DNA of 64,000 bases from the NCBI RefSeq assembly GCF_035046485.1, contig NC_085136.1:299738778-299802777 (forward strand). The letters run 5' to 3'. Position numbers and translations under genes: made by a program. Position 1 is the first letter of the stretch; each line of letters starts with the position of its first letter. Of this stretch, positions 33,203 through 42,795 are shown in pieces. The stretch is from Aedes albopictus. Lineage: Eukaryota; Arthropoda; Insecta; Diptera; Culicidae. Below the pieces are notes generated by a model. That model was not told the DNA's origin. It worked only from the letters and a program-made list of their open reading frames with translations, and searched no databases.

Positions 33203-33652
33203 AAATGCACCATGTACAAAACGTTAATAAGACCGGTAATCCTCTACGGGCACGAGACATGGACCATGCTCGAGGAGGACCTACAAGCACTCGGAGTTTT
33301 CGAGCGACGCGTGCTAAGAACGATCTTCGGCGGTGTGCAGGAGAACGGTGTGTGGCGGAGAAGGATGAACCACGAGCTCGCTGCACTTTACGGCGAACCC
33401 AGCATCCAGAAGGTGGCCAAAGCCGGAAGGATACGGTGGGCAGGGCATGTTGCAAGATTGCCGGACAACAACCCTGCAAAGCTGGTGTTTGCAACGAATC
33501 CGGTTGGCACAAGAAGGCGTGGAGCGCAGAGAGCACGATGGGCGGACCAGGTGGAGCGTGACTTGGCGAGCATTGGGCGTGACCGAGGATGGAGAGCGGC
33601 AGCCACAAACCGAGTATTGTGGCGTACTATTGTTGATTATGTCTTGTCTTAA
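33203..33652 (+). pseudogene. RTE ORF2 C-terminal part, separated by the insertion
   Basis: From 33203 the RTE frame resumes as KCTMYKTLIRPVILYG, with the conserved ALGVFERRVLRTIFG, KAGRIRWAGHVA and RDRGWRAAATNR segments, and stops at 33650-33652. It is in the correct register with the part before 32745 if the insertion and one AAATGC are discounted; together they would give about 1000 residues, the expected size. As arranged now it lacks its own start context. Confidence 0.82.
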
Positions 33653-33678
33653 TGATGTGGAACAAATAAATGTATGTA

Positions 33679-33850
33679 TGATCTCATCGGAATCGATCGG
33701 AAAAAGACAGTGGAGGAAGCTTATGCTTCTCTGAAGAGGAAGCCATCGAGGATGGGCTTGACGATTAAATCTACCAAGACAAAATGCATGATTGCGTGTA
33801 GAGTCAGAGGCAGGTCTAGTGGTGTTATTGCTGAGGTAGTGGTTGATGTG
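33679..33850 (+). pseudogene. Older retrotransposon relic, right half (copy C)
   Basis: The frame continues the relic cut at 29824: DLIGIDRKKTVEEAYASLKR, then MGLTIKSTKTKCM, the segment following the catalytic motif in RTE-like reverse transcriptases. It merges at about 33850 into family-II quasi-repeats, beginning with the phrase GAACAGGTCTTGCTCC, which also occurs at 59377. Confidence 0.75.
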
Positions 33851-34315
33851 AGAGGGAACAGGTCTTGCTCCTGGACATTTGAAATGGGCGAAGGAGGATT
33901 CCAGAAAGTTCTCAGAGAGCATAAAAATTCAGGGGGGTCTGAGGAGCCTGTAAAAGGCATAACATGGGTTTCAGGGGCATTTCAAGGCAAGTCAGAGAGT
34001 TTCAGAGAGTTCCAGGATCTTTTCAAGGGCGTTCCAAGAGGTTTTAGGGGCGTTTCATTCGTAACATTCCAAAGACGCTTCAAGGGAATTTCAGGATCAT
34101 TTAAGGGGGTTTCAGGAACCTTGAGTGTTTCAAGGAGTTTTAGGGGCGTTCCAGGGGGTTTCAAGGAGTTTTAGAGCGTTAGAGGATTTCAGCGGTATTC
34201 TAGGGGCATCAAGGGTGTTCCAGGGATTTTCACAAAGTGTTCCAGAGCCTTTCAGGGGTGTTACAGGAGGTCTCAAGGGTGTTCTATGTGGTTTAGTTCG
34301 TTTTTTGTATGTGCT
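33851..34315 (+). repeat. Family-II quasi-repeats (TTTCAGGGGCGTTTC type)
   Basis: Irregular repeats of phrases such as TTTCAGGGGCATTTCAAGG and GTTTTAGGGGCGTTCCA. The opening segment (AACAGGTCTTG..., GAGAGC...) is shared with 59370-59450 inside the TA-flanked element, so this may be a captured piece of the same element. The frame at 33674-34174 is a repeat artefact joined to copy C. Confidence 0.7.
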
Positions 34316-34601
34316 GAGTCTATAGTAAACACTAACTGCGCTAAAAAATCATCTGGATTCGATGCAAGACAGCTGAGAAATTGTGGTAAGTAGGTAAGTA
34401 GAAATTGCGAAAAGTAGGTGGCAGCGTCTAATAGGAGACTCTACTGTGCACGGAGCCCTTCAAAAGTGGACATGTTTTCCCAAAGTTGTGTATCAGTAGT
34501 GTTACTCTAGGAGTAATCTTATAAGAACCAGATCAATATTTGTCGAGATTTTTGGTGGATTCCGACGTGTTGTTACAAAAAGAAAAGAAAATTATTACAA
34601 A

Positions 34602-34812
34602 GTAAGTAAAAAGAAAATCGCGTTAAGTACTGTTCCTTTGAATTCCACTAAGAATTTGCATCCTTTGACAGATACGTATTTCGACCTCAACTGTAAGGTC
34701 GTCTTCAGTGTCTTGTACTTGACTCGAGGTCGAAATACGTATCTGTCAAAGGGTGCAAATTCTTAGTGGAATTCAAAGGAACAGTACTTAACGCGATTTT
34801 CTTTTTACTTAC
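34602..34812. mobile_element. Palindromic MITE, 211 bp
   Basis: The ends GTAAGTAAAAAGAAAATCG are inverted, and the arms pair for about 80 bp each, including GATACGTATTTCGACCTC. The unpaired centre is AACTGTAAGGTCGTCTTCAG and following bases. A half copy with the same left arm and centre occurs at 63399-63520. Confidence 0.78.
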
Positions 34813-35142
34813 AGATATTCCCCTAACAAGCCCAGGTTAATCATTATCAATATTACAAAGTATTAACACATCACAACACATAGAACCTTACAAATGTACA
34901 AATAGGCAGTGAAAAACACTTGGTGTAATTTCGAAACCAAATCCTGGAGGTTGATAAAAACTATTCTGCAGAAATGCACTTGGAGGCATCAAAAGGTACG
35001 GCTGTAGGAATTCCAGATGGAGCTACTGGATTAATCACAAAAAAATGCAAGACGAATTCAAAAAATAATTTCTGAAGAAATCTCAGAAGGAGCTCCGGTG
35101 AAGGGACTTCTGGAGAGATCCTAGAAGTAACACCTGTTTAAT
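34813..35142. other. Intergenic DNA with degenerate 24-bp-type repeats
   Basis: 34970-35130 contains phrases such as GGAATTCCAGATGGAGC and TCTCAGAAGGAGC, consistent with a worn end of the 24-bp repeats. The rest shows nothing recognisable. Confidence 0.45.
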
Positions 35143-35155
35143 AACTGTTTATCAA

Positions 35156-35314
35156 GTGGTTAGAACACTTGACTATCACGCCGAGGACCTGGGATCGAAT
35201 CCCACTCCCGACATACTCACAGAATGTGGGTTCTTCCTTCGGAAGGGAAGTAAAACGTGGGTCCCGAGATGAACTAGCCTAGGGTTAAAAATCTCGTTAA
35301 TACAGACAAAAAAA
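35156..35314 (+). mobile_element. tRNA-derived SINE, 159 bp, with 13-bp TSDs
   Basis: AACTGTTTATCAA flanks it (35143-35155 and 35315-35327). The head contains an A-box-like GTGGTTAGAACACTTGAC and the B-box-like GGGATCGAATCCC (35191-35203). The body includes CCTTCGGAAGGGAAGTAAAA and GGGTCCCGAGATGAACTAGC, and the tail is A-rich. Other copies: 48262-48437 (minus) and 52101-52183 (3' part). Confidence 0.85.
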
Positions 35315-35327
35315 AACTGTTTATCAA

Positions 35328-36048
35328 ACCAAATAATTTGAAAGAAATGGCTTTGAACAGTGAAATTGATGGATTTGCGTAGAAGTTTGATTACCAAGAT
35401 GTTAAACTAAGAAATGACCATATTCAGATTGAAAAAAACATCGTATTTGTGACCAACTCTCATTCAACTATCTACTTGTTTATTGTTGTCTGGCACCGCT
35501 GTGTGACTTGCTGAGGCGCTTCGGCAGAGATGTGCACCGCGGAAAAAACATCATTTTTGGTCAGCGGCGCACACTGGGGCAAGATGCCATTATCGACAGA
35601 CAAAACCTCTAGCGCTCTGGATATGCATCCTAGAGGTTTGGCGTCTTCTACAAAAAGGCTTGGGGTAATGTGGACCAAATTTTGGTAACTCGATATTTGA
35701 TCTAGATAAGTTAGAACTGATCTAGATCAGTTCTATCTTTTTACAGTTGCCTCGTATCAAAAAAAATTTCTTCGACAAAGTTGTTTGATGTTATGTTTTT
35801 GACATATCTTCCGAAGGCACTAATACTCCACAACTTACGTAGATGGCGCTATCTGATATTTAATCAAAAGTACTCCAAAAAATCAATTTTGACCATTTCT
35901 TTATGTGTTGATGTTTTATTAATCATGATTTGCATCGAATGTTCAAATATACATACTAATGGTTCTGGCTGATAAAAATTTTGAACATTTTTCAACTATT
36001 TTTTCATAAGTTTTGAAATTAGTTGAAAAAGTATGTTTTACAAATCTA
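35328..36048. other. Intergenic DNA with a 22-bp perfect palindrome
   Basis: 35713-35734 is a perfect palindrome centred on CTAG (AGAACTGATC and its inverse). The phrase TTCTTCGACAAAGTTG follows at 35770. The rest is AT-rich and unassigned, and leads directly into the truncated reverse transcriptase at 36049. Confidence 0.5.
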
Positions 36049-37557
36049 TTAATATCTGGGACGAACAATGGTTTTATATATCCACATGATCATACTTGGT
36101 TTTAGGCCCCATCTTTTACCCAGGGTTTTTGAACAAACCCAAAGTGTATTGAGACCTTTCTGCACAACTGATTGGAGATGAGAGTTCCAATTCAGTTTTG
36201 CGTCGAGTATGACACCTAGATATTTTACTTCGCTTGAATAAACTAGTTGTGTATGATTCAAGAAAAGGGGTTTCAGTTGGACCTTCCTCCGTTTGGTGAA
36301 AGGGATAATGGAAGTTTTTGTAGGATTTATGCCTAGTTGTTCCTTATGACACCAGGAAAAAGTGTGATTTAGGGCAGATTGCATTCTTTCCACGATAACA
36401 CTTTCGAATTTGCCTCGTACAATAATGACAACGTCATCAGCATATCCAACCACTTCGAAGCCTCTTCTCTCTAAGCTGTCTAGAAGCTCATCCACCACCA
36501 GTGACCACAACAAAGGAGAAAGCACTCCGCCTTGCGGACATCCCCTTGTTGCTTTAACAGTAATGTATGAACCACTAAGCTCAGAGGAGATTTTTCGATT
36601 AGCTAGCATAGCATGTACCCAGGTAACAATGCATGGGTCGAATTTTCTCCTCAACATTGCTGACCCTATAGACGAATAAGAAGCGTTATCGAATGCGCCC
36701 TCAATATCAAGAAATGCTACAAGAGCAATTTCTTTTGCATTGAGTGTTTTTTCGATCTTTTGAACTACCGTATGTAGTGCCGAGATCGTAGATTTTCCAC
36801 TTTGATAAGCGAATTGGTTTTTTGACAAAGGCATTGCTTTCATAAATTTGTGATTTATGTACTCACATAGTACCTTTTCCATAATTTTGAGCATTACAGA
36901 GGATAAACTTATCGGCCTGAATGCTTTGGGGTTGGTTTTATCCCTCTTTCCTGCCTTCGGAATGAAGACAGCCCGGATTTGACGCCAATCGTTGGGTATA
37001 TGCCCCAAAATCAGACTCGCCCTAAAAATCTCAACCAAGGGTGGAACCAGTGTTTTCTTCTCTTTTTGGATCAACGCTGGGAATATTCCATCCATGCCAG
37101 GAGACTTAAATGGCTCGAAAGATCTCACAGCCCTCTCAACCCTGGCCCGAGTGAAAGCTTCCTTTGCAACCTTTATTGCGTCTTTTTTAGATCCAGAAAC
37201 CCATGATTGGATCTCTTGTGGATCTGAGACAGCAATTCCAGTGTCTTGGTCGCCGATGCTCGACTCAGGGATTGAATCAGGGAAGTGGATCTTTAACAAT
37301 TCGCTCAGTGTATCGCTAGGCTCTACAGTGAGCGCACCATCCGTCTTTCGGAGGCTACCCACACCATTGGAGTGGTCTTTTGAAAGAGTTTTTTGGAGTC
37401 TGGCCACTACGGGTGTATTCTCTATGCTTTCACACATTAGAATCCACGATTTCCGTTTGGCTGACCTTATTTCTTTGTTGTAGTTCGTCAGGGCCTTTCT
37501 GTATAGGCTCCAATCGCCGGTTCGCTTGGCACGATTGAATTCTAAGGCAGCATGCAT
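36049..37557 (-). pseudogene. LOA/Lian-like reverse transcriptase, truncated at both ends
   Basis: This 502-codon open frame covers a whole reverse-transcriptase domain. PFKSPGMDGIFPAL lies near residue 170, AFLDIEGAFDNAS (motif A) at about 281-293, RGCPQGGVLSPLLW (motif B) at about 338, GYADDVV (motif C) at about 371 and YLGVILDAKLNW (motif D) further on. The style fits R1/LOA-group elements such as Lian. It ends IVRPRY just before the position where such ORFs continue toward an RNase H domain. The N-terminal endonuclease is also missing: stops precede the ATG, and the preceding residues can be read in another frame (37558-37747). Loss of the 3' end is not typical of 5' truncation, so a later deletion is likely. 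No internal stop is present. Confidence 0.82.
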
Positions 37558-38502
37558 TTATTACGTAAAGCAAGAATTTAATTTTTTTGAACTCTGAGTG
37601 TGTACTTGGCATGATGTCCATATACTCAGTGTAGCAAAGAGAAATTGAAAATACACCACTCACGCTGTGCATGTCAACAGGAGCCTGTCTCTCATATGTG
37701 GACCCACCCCTGAGATTCGGATGTACGCAAGTATGGTGGGTAGACATAAATCTCTTACCTTCCTGAGCACTGGACCAAACAACAGTGTGGTGAGAGCGCT
37801 TTAAAATTTTCTCCGGTGAATGTGTAAAAAATCATCTCGGCGCGCGCTTCAGTGAGGATTTTGCGACAGAGTGCGCGCTGCAGTGAAAAACCGGAGAGTT
37901 GTCGCCCCAGTGACACCATGGTGCTGATTCGGTGACTGCTGGGTGAAAACACGGGAGAGCGCGCGAAATAGATATCCACAAACGATCCAAGGCGAACGAG
38001 CAAGAGCACACACTAGCGCTTGGTTTAGCCACCACACAGAACAATAAGAAAAACTGGCTTCTTGGTGCGGTGAAAAATGTTCAAATCCCCAGTGTGGTCG
38101 AGAAACGGATGTCCCAGTGAATCGCTACAGTGAAGTGCCATTTCTTGCACTTGGATTATGACGCCAGCTCTCACTGCTCCCACTCTGAAGCCTCCCTCAG
38201 AGACGCTCTCACGCATAGTTTTTCTTTATTTTTTTGTGCAATGCTTTCTCTCCTTTTCTCTTTTGTTAAGTAAATGAAATGTGTGCGGTATGCCACCCCA
38301 GGCAGTGTCGAAAAAAAATCAGCACAATGTTGTTCTATTAGTGCGAAAACGAACACAAATAAACAAATTACCCATAAACACGAGGCCTAGAATGAACATG
38401 ACAAAGAAGAGACGAGACAATGAAAGCGGCGTCTTGTGGTGTCATCCACTGTAGCTGAAGTTCAGTTCAGCTGAATTTCAGCTTGATGAATTCGAAAATG
38501 AA
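37558..38502. other. Unassigned DNA next to the LOA-like fragment
   Basis: The first 190 bases could be residual upstream sequence of the LOA-like element in another frame. 37790-38200 has the recurring word CAGTGA/CAGTGAA (37870, 37908, 38117, 38130), as in some retrotransposon 5' UTRs, but orientation and family are unclear. Three overlapping minus-strand frames at 37755-38044 have no recognised motif. Confidence 0.35.
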
Positions 38503-38558
38503 TACAGTCGAGACTCTTATAAGATCACTGGTCGGGGGCGCAATAGGAATCCGCTTAA

Positions 38559-40357
38559 TAGGAGACTAAGAGCTTATGGGATTTCGGCATTTTGGGGGTG
38601 TGGCCTATTATCTCGGGTGTGTTAAGAGTTAACGCAATACTTTCTTCGGCAAAGTTTTAGGGCTTGATAAGATCTACCATTTAGAACTTTGGTTCATATG
38701 ATTAGTTGGCAATTTGGCCGCTAGAGGGACCATCAACAATTTGATGCTAAATTGCACTACGGGAACCATATCAGGTTGTCAAGCAAACGTTACGATATGC
38801 GACAGCTCAAGACCCTGATCATTTGGAAGGATAGTGTCTTCGGGAAAGTTGTTGGGTACGCCAATAACTTACTGACGATGAGTTGCGAAGTTCGAAATTC
38901 CTCCACTGGGCGGCGCTAGTGAGCAAGTAAAATTTCAAAACCTCATATCTCAGAATCCCGATAACTTAGGAAGATGGTGTCTTCGGCAAAGTTGATCAGT
39001 ATGACATGAACTTACACTTTGTTCAAAATTCTGCCACTAGGAGGCGCTAGTGAACTTGCAAATTTTAGAAATCTCATAGCTCAGAATTCTGATAACTTAG
39101 AAAGTTGGTGTTTTCGGCAAAGTTGATCAGTTTAACATAAACTTACATAAAAATAAACACTTGTTTCAAAATTCTGCCACTAGGAGGCGCTAGTAAACTT
39201 GCAAATTTTAGAAATCTCATAGCTCAGAGTTCTGATAACTTAGGAAGTTGGTGTTTTCGGCAAAGTTGATCAGTATGACATAAACTTCCATAAAAATAAA
39301 CATTTGTTTCACATTTCTGCCACTAGGCGGCGTTTACCGGGTTTTTTCGTCTTATTTCGACTTTTTTGACGGTTTTTCGGCTTTGCATGTTCACTAGCGC
39401 CGCCTAGTGGCAGAATTGCGAAACAAGTGTTTATTTTTATGTAAGTTTATGTCACTCTGATCAACTTTTCCAAAGACACCAACTTTCTAAGTTATCAGGA
39501 TTCTGAGCTATGATATTTCTAAAATTTGTATGTTCACTAGCGCCACCTAGTGGCAGAATTGCGAAACAAGTGATTATTTTTATGTAAGTTTATGTCATTC
39601 TGACCAACTTTGCCAAAAACACCATCTTTCTAAGCTATCGGGGGGAGCGACACTAGTTTTGCCAAGCCGAAAAACCGCCAAAAAAATCGAAAAAAGACGA
39701 AAAAACCCGGTAAACGCCGCCTAGTGGCAGAATTGCGAAACAAGTGTTTATTTTTATGTCAGTTTATGTCATACTGATCAACTTTGCCGAAGACACCAAC
39801 TTTCTAAGTTATCAGGATTCTGAGCTATGAGATTTCTAAAATTTGCATGTTCACTAGCGCCGCCTAGTGGCAGAATTGCGAAACAAGTGATTATTTTTAT
39901 GTAAGTTCATGTCATACTGATCAACTTTGCCGAAGACACCAACTTCCTAAGTTATCGGGATTCTGAGATATGAGGTTTTGAAATTTTACTTGCTCACTAG
40001 CGCCGCCCAGTGGAGGAATTTCGAACTTCGCAACTCATCGTCAGTAAGTTATTGGCGTACCCAACAACTTTCCCGAAGACACTATCCTTCCAAATTATCA
40101 GGGTCTTGAGCTGTCGCATATCGTAACGTTTGCTTGACAACCTGATATGGTTCCCGTAGTGCAATTTAGCATCAAATTGTTGATGGTCCCTCTAGCGGCC
40201 AAATTGCCAACTAATCATATGAACCAAAGTTCTAAATGGTAGATCTTATCAAGCCCTAAAACTTTGCCGAAGAAAGTATTGCGTTAACTCTTAACACACC
40301 CGAGATAATAGGCCACACCCCCAAAATGCCGAAATCCCATAAGCTCTTAGTCTCCTA
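38559..40357. mobile_element. 1.8-kb foldback element with roughly 145-bp repeat arms
   Basis: The outer ends TAGGAGACTAAGAGC are inverted and flanked by TAA (38556-38558 and 40358-40360). The arms pair over most of the length. Each contains diverged repeats of about 145 bp with GCCACTAGGAGGCGCTAGTG, AGCTCAGAATTCTGATAAC and GTGTTTTCGGCAAAGTTGAT. A smaller nested palindrome (ACCGGGTTTTTTCGTC at 39349 and its inverse at 39703) lies near the centre. No open frame. Confidence 0.8.
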
Positions 40358-40394
40358 TAACGCTCACCCCTGTCTAGTAGGAGTTCGTTTAATA

Positions 40395-40562
40395 GGGGCC
40401 GTTCATAAACCACGTAGACTTTTTGGGGGGAGGGGGGGGTCTGGCCAAAGTCTACGCTCCATACAAATTTCAAAAATTTTGTATGGACAAAAGTCTACGA
40501 GGGGGGAGGGGGGGGGGTCTGAGATGGCCAAATTTTGGTCTACGTGGTTTATGAACAGTCCC
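40395..40562. mobile_element. G-rich MITE, 168 bp, ATA target site
   Basis: The ends GTTCATAAACCACGTAGAC are inverted (with the outer GGGGCC/GGGAC differing slightly), and ATA flanks both sides (40392-40394 and 40563-40565). Two G-rich runs of the form G6-A-G8 or longer occur on the plus strand (about 40431-40440 and 40500-40517). Confidence 0.75.
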
Positions 40563-40743
40563 ATAGGAGTCCGTTTAATAGGAATTCGTTTAGTAAGAGA
40601 CTCGACTGTATTTCAATTTGGAATTGATTTATTATGGTTTCAGGTATGCAAATACCAATATGTTACCTTAATTCAATGCATTATAGTTACTTTTAGTGAG
40701 TGATGCAAAACAAATGCATTTTTTGCTTCTTCATCGTGCTTAA

Positions 40744-40826
40744 CCTTCCTTTTGCATCACGTTGGCAGCAGCTCGCTGACGTAGTGTAAGGTTTGGGTCA
40801 AAAATGACCCTAATGCCAAAGGAGGG
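40744..40826. mobile_element. 83-bp TTAA-flanked MITE
   Basis: TTAA lies on both sides (40740-40743 and 40827-40830), with ends CCTTCCTTTTGCAT and, inverted, CCCTCCTTTGGCAT. Near the right end is GGGTCAAAAATGACCC. It is the same length as the element at 45147-45229. Confidence 0.75.
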
Positions 40827-40839
40827 TTAATTAAAAGTA

Positions 40840-41150
40840 ATCAGTTGAAATTGAAAATACTGATTTTGAATATCAGTAGGTGGTTGAAGTTCAGCAGACA
40901 GGGAGTCAAAAGAATTTTGAAAGCATACACTGCAAATTTTGTTTACTGGTATTCAGCAAACTTTGCTGATTTTTTTTGTGCTGATTGCATTCAGCAATAC
41001 GAGTTTACTGATTATCAGCAATTATTTTTCAACTTACTGAACCATCCAGCAATTTTGACAGTTGATCAGCAATGTTGTGCTGAAATTCAGCAAAAATATT
41101 GCTGAAATTCAGTAATTTATTTTGCTGTTTTTTTTTGTGCTGGAAGCTTT
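40840..41150. repeat. TCAGCA/TGCTGA-rich MITE-like sequence
   Basis: Dense CAGCAAA and TTGCTGA words form several potential hairpins, ending with TTTTTTTTTGTGCTGGAAG. It resembles 26573-26722. The ends were not resolved. Confidence 0.4.
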
Positions 41151-41628
41151 TCAAAAAATTTGGTGTGTAGGTACATTTCTGAGAATGCCGCTCGGGTTGT
41201 CAAGACGACTATCAAAACAAAAACAAATCATCGGCGCTAACGCCGCTGAGCGTTGGTGCAGAAGACCGTAATTTGACAAGTGTCGACACTGATCCCAGGC
41301 GAAAGTTGCGAAAGTTTCGAACAGGCTTGGTTTTGATATGGCCGTAAAAGGCTTGAAGGAAAAAATGAAAGAAGTTATGGCATAAATTGAGATATTAGAA
41401 CCTGAATTATACACGAATGTCGTTATGACGCCACGCGAGGGAAAATATAAATTTTGAACAGATATTTTAAAGATATTCTTACTTTAGTTTTATCAACATG
41501 CTCAAATAATTATTTGATTCTTCTCTTTAACTTCCAAAATAATACGTTGGGTCCACAATTATCAGTCACGTATGTTACGATTGCATGCTTTATACACCTT
41601 GTGTGAATAATATGATATTTGCTAGGAT
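41151..41628. other. Unassigned DNA
   Basis: I see no repeats or motifs. The 87-codon minus frame at 41151-41414 overlaps an equally plausible plus-strand reading and has no recognised similarity. Confidence 0.4.
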
Positions 41629-41759
41629 TTTTGCCTTTCTCGTACACTAAGTGTACTGGAAAGGCTATATGTTCACTCCGAAAACGACTTTTTAATAGAA
41701 GGCCCGGAGGGTCAAGTCACATATACCAATCAACTCAGCTCGACGAATTGAGGTGATGT

Positions 41760-41810
41760 CTGTGTGTGTGTATGTGTGTGTGTGTATGTGTGTATGTGTG
41801 TATGTGTACA
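41760..41810. repeat. (GT)n / (GTAT) microsatellite
   Basis: A run of TGTG and TATG dinucleotide repeats inside the composite element. Confidence 0.85.
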
Positions 41811-42795
41811 AAAAAAACTCACATCACTTTTTGGCAGTAAACCTCAACCGATTTCAATGACCGACGGTTCATTCGACGCGGAATCTCGTCCCATTGTTTC
41901 CTATTGAAAATGGTTCGGATCGGTCCAGCCGTTTCGGAGTTATGGCCATTTACGTGTTCCGGACCAGTACCCTTGGAAGGGGTCATACATAAAAATGTAA
42001 CAAGCACATACATGCGACACATCAAACTGCGGCATTTTGGATAACCTGATGAAAAAATAGCAAGAAAACAGTCTCAGACCATATCTGAACCGGTTGTGTT
42101 CCGAAACCGGTTCCGGATGTCCCGCCGGAAGTGGCCAAATATAAAAGTGAACCAAATCCATGCATGCGACACATCAAACTGCTGCATTTTTTATAACCTG
42201 ATGAGCAGTTAGCAAGAAAACAGTCTCAGACCATATCTGAACCGGTTGTGTTCCGTAACCGGTTCCGGGTGTCCCGTCGGAAGTGGCCAAATATAAAAGT
42301 GAACCAAATCCATGCATGCGACCCATCAAATTGCGGCAATTTCGATAACCTGATGAGCAGCTAGCAAGAAAACAGTCTCAGACCATATCTGCACCGGTAG
42401 TGCTTCGGAACCGGTTCCGGGTGTTCCGATGGAAGTGGCCGTATATAAAAGTTGACAAAACTTTTGAATACGGCACATCAAATCACGGTTTTTTCGACAA
42501 CTTGGTGACCGGTTATTGAGGAAGTAGGCTAAGACGACATTATGGACTGTCAGTAGTGCTGAAACTAGTTCCGGGTTTCCCTCCGAAAGCGGCTAAATAT
42601 AAAATTGAACCATACCCATGGCTTTTTTGATAACCTTATGAACTTTAGCAAGCAAACAGGCTCAGACTATTTAAGAGACTATCGGTAGTGTTCCGCAACC
42701 TGTTCCGGGCCGGAAGTGACACCAAACCCATGCATGCGATAGCTCAAATCACGGCTTTTTAGGTAACATGTTGAACAGTTGCAAGAAAATAAAGC

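Larger units (their letters stand above)
29825..33678 (+). mobile_element. Near full-length RTE-type non-LTR retrotransposon (copy B)
   Basis: A 12-bp duplication TGATCTCATCGG (29813-29824 and 33679-33690) brackets the element. It has a 5' leader of about 360 bp, one large ORF with endonuclease and reverse transcriptase, and a short 3' end finishing in ATAAATGTATGTA, the short-repeat style tail of RTE elements rather than poly(A). Without the nested insertion (458 bp plus a 6-bp duplication) it would be about 3.39 kb, a normal RTE length. Clade assignment (RTE, JAM1-like) rests on the endonuclease and C-terminal motifs. The nested insertion is the only disruption that I see in the ORF. Confidence 0.85.
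38505..40608. mobile_element. TA-flanked (pogo/Tc1-like) element containing other insertions
   Basis: CAGTCGAGACTCTTA on the left and its near-inverse TAAGAGACTCGACTG on the right are flanked by TA (38503-38504 and 40609-40610). Little of the element itself remains visible: about 54 bp on the left, with AATAGGAATCCGCTT words, and about 80 bp on the right. Most of the length is the foldback at 38559-40357 and a MITE at 40395-40562. Alternatively the foldback could be the element's own interior. Confidence 0.65.
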
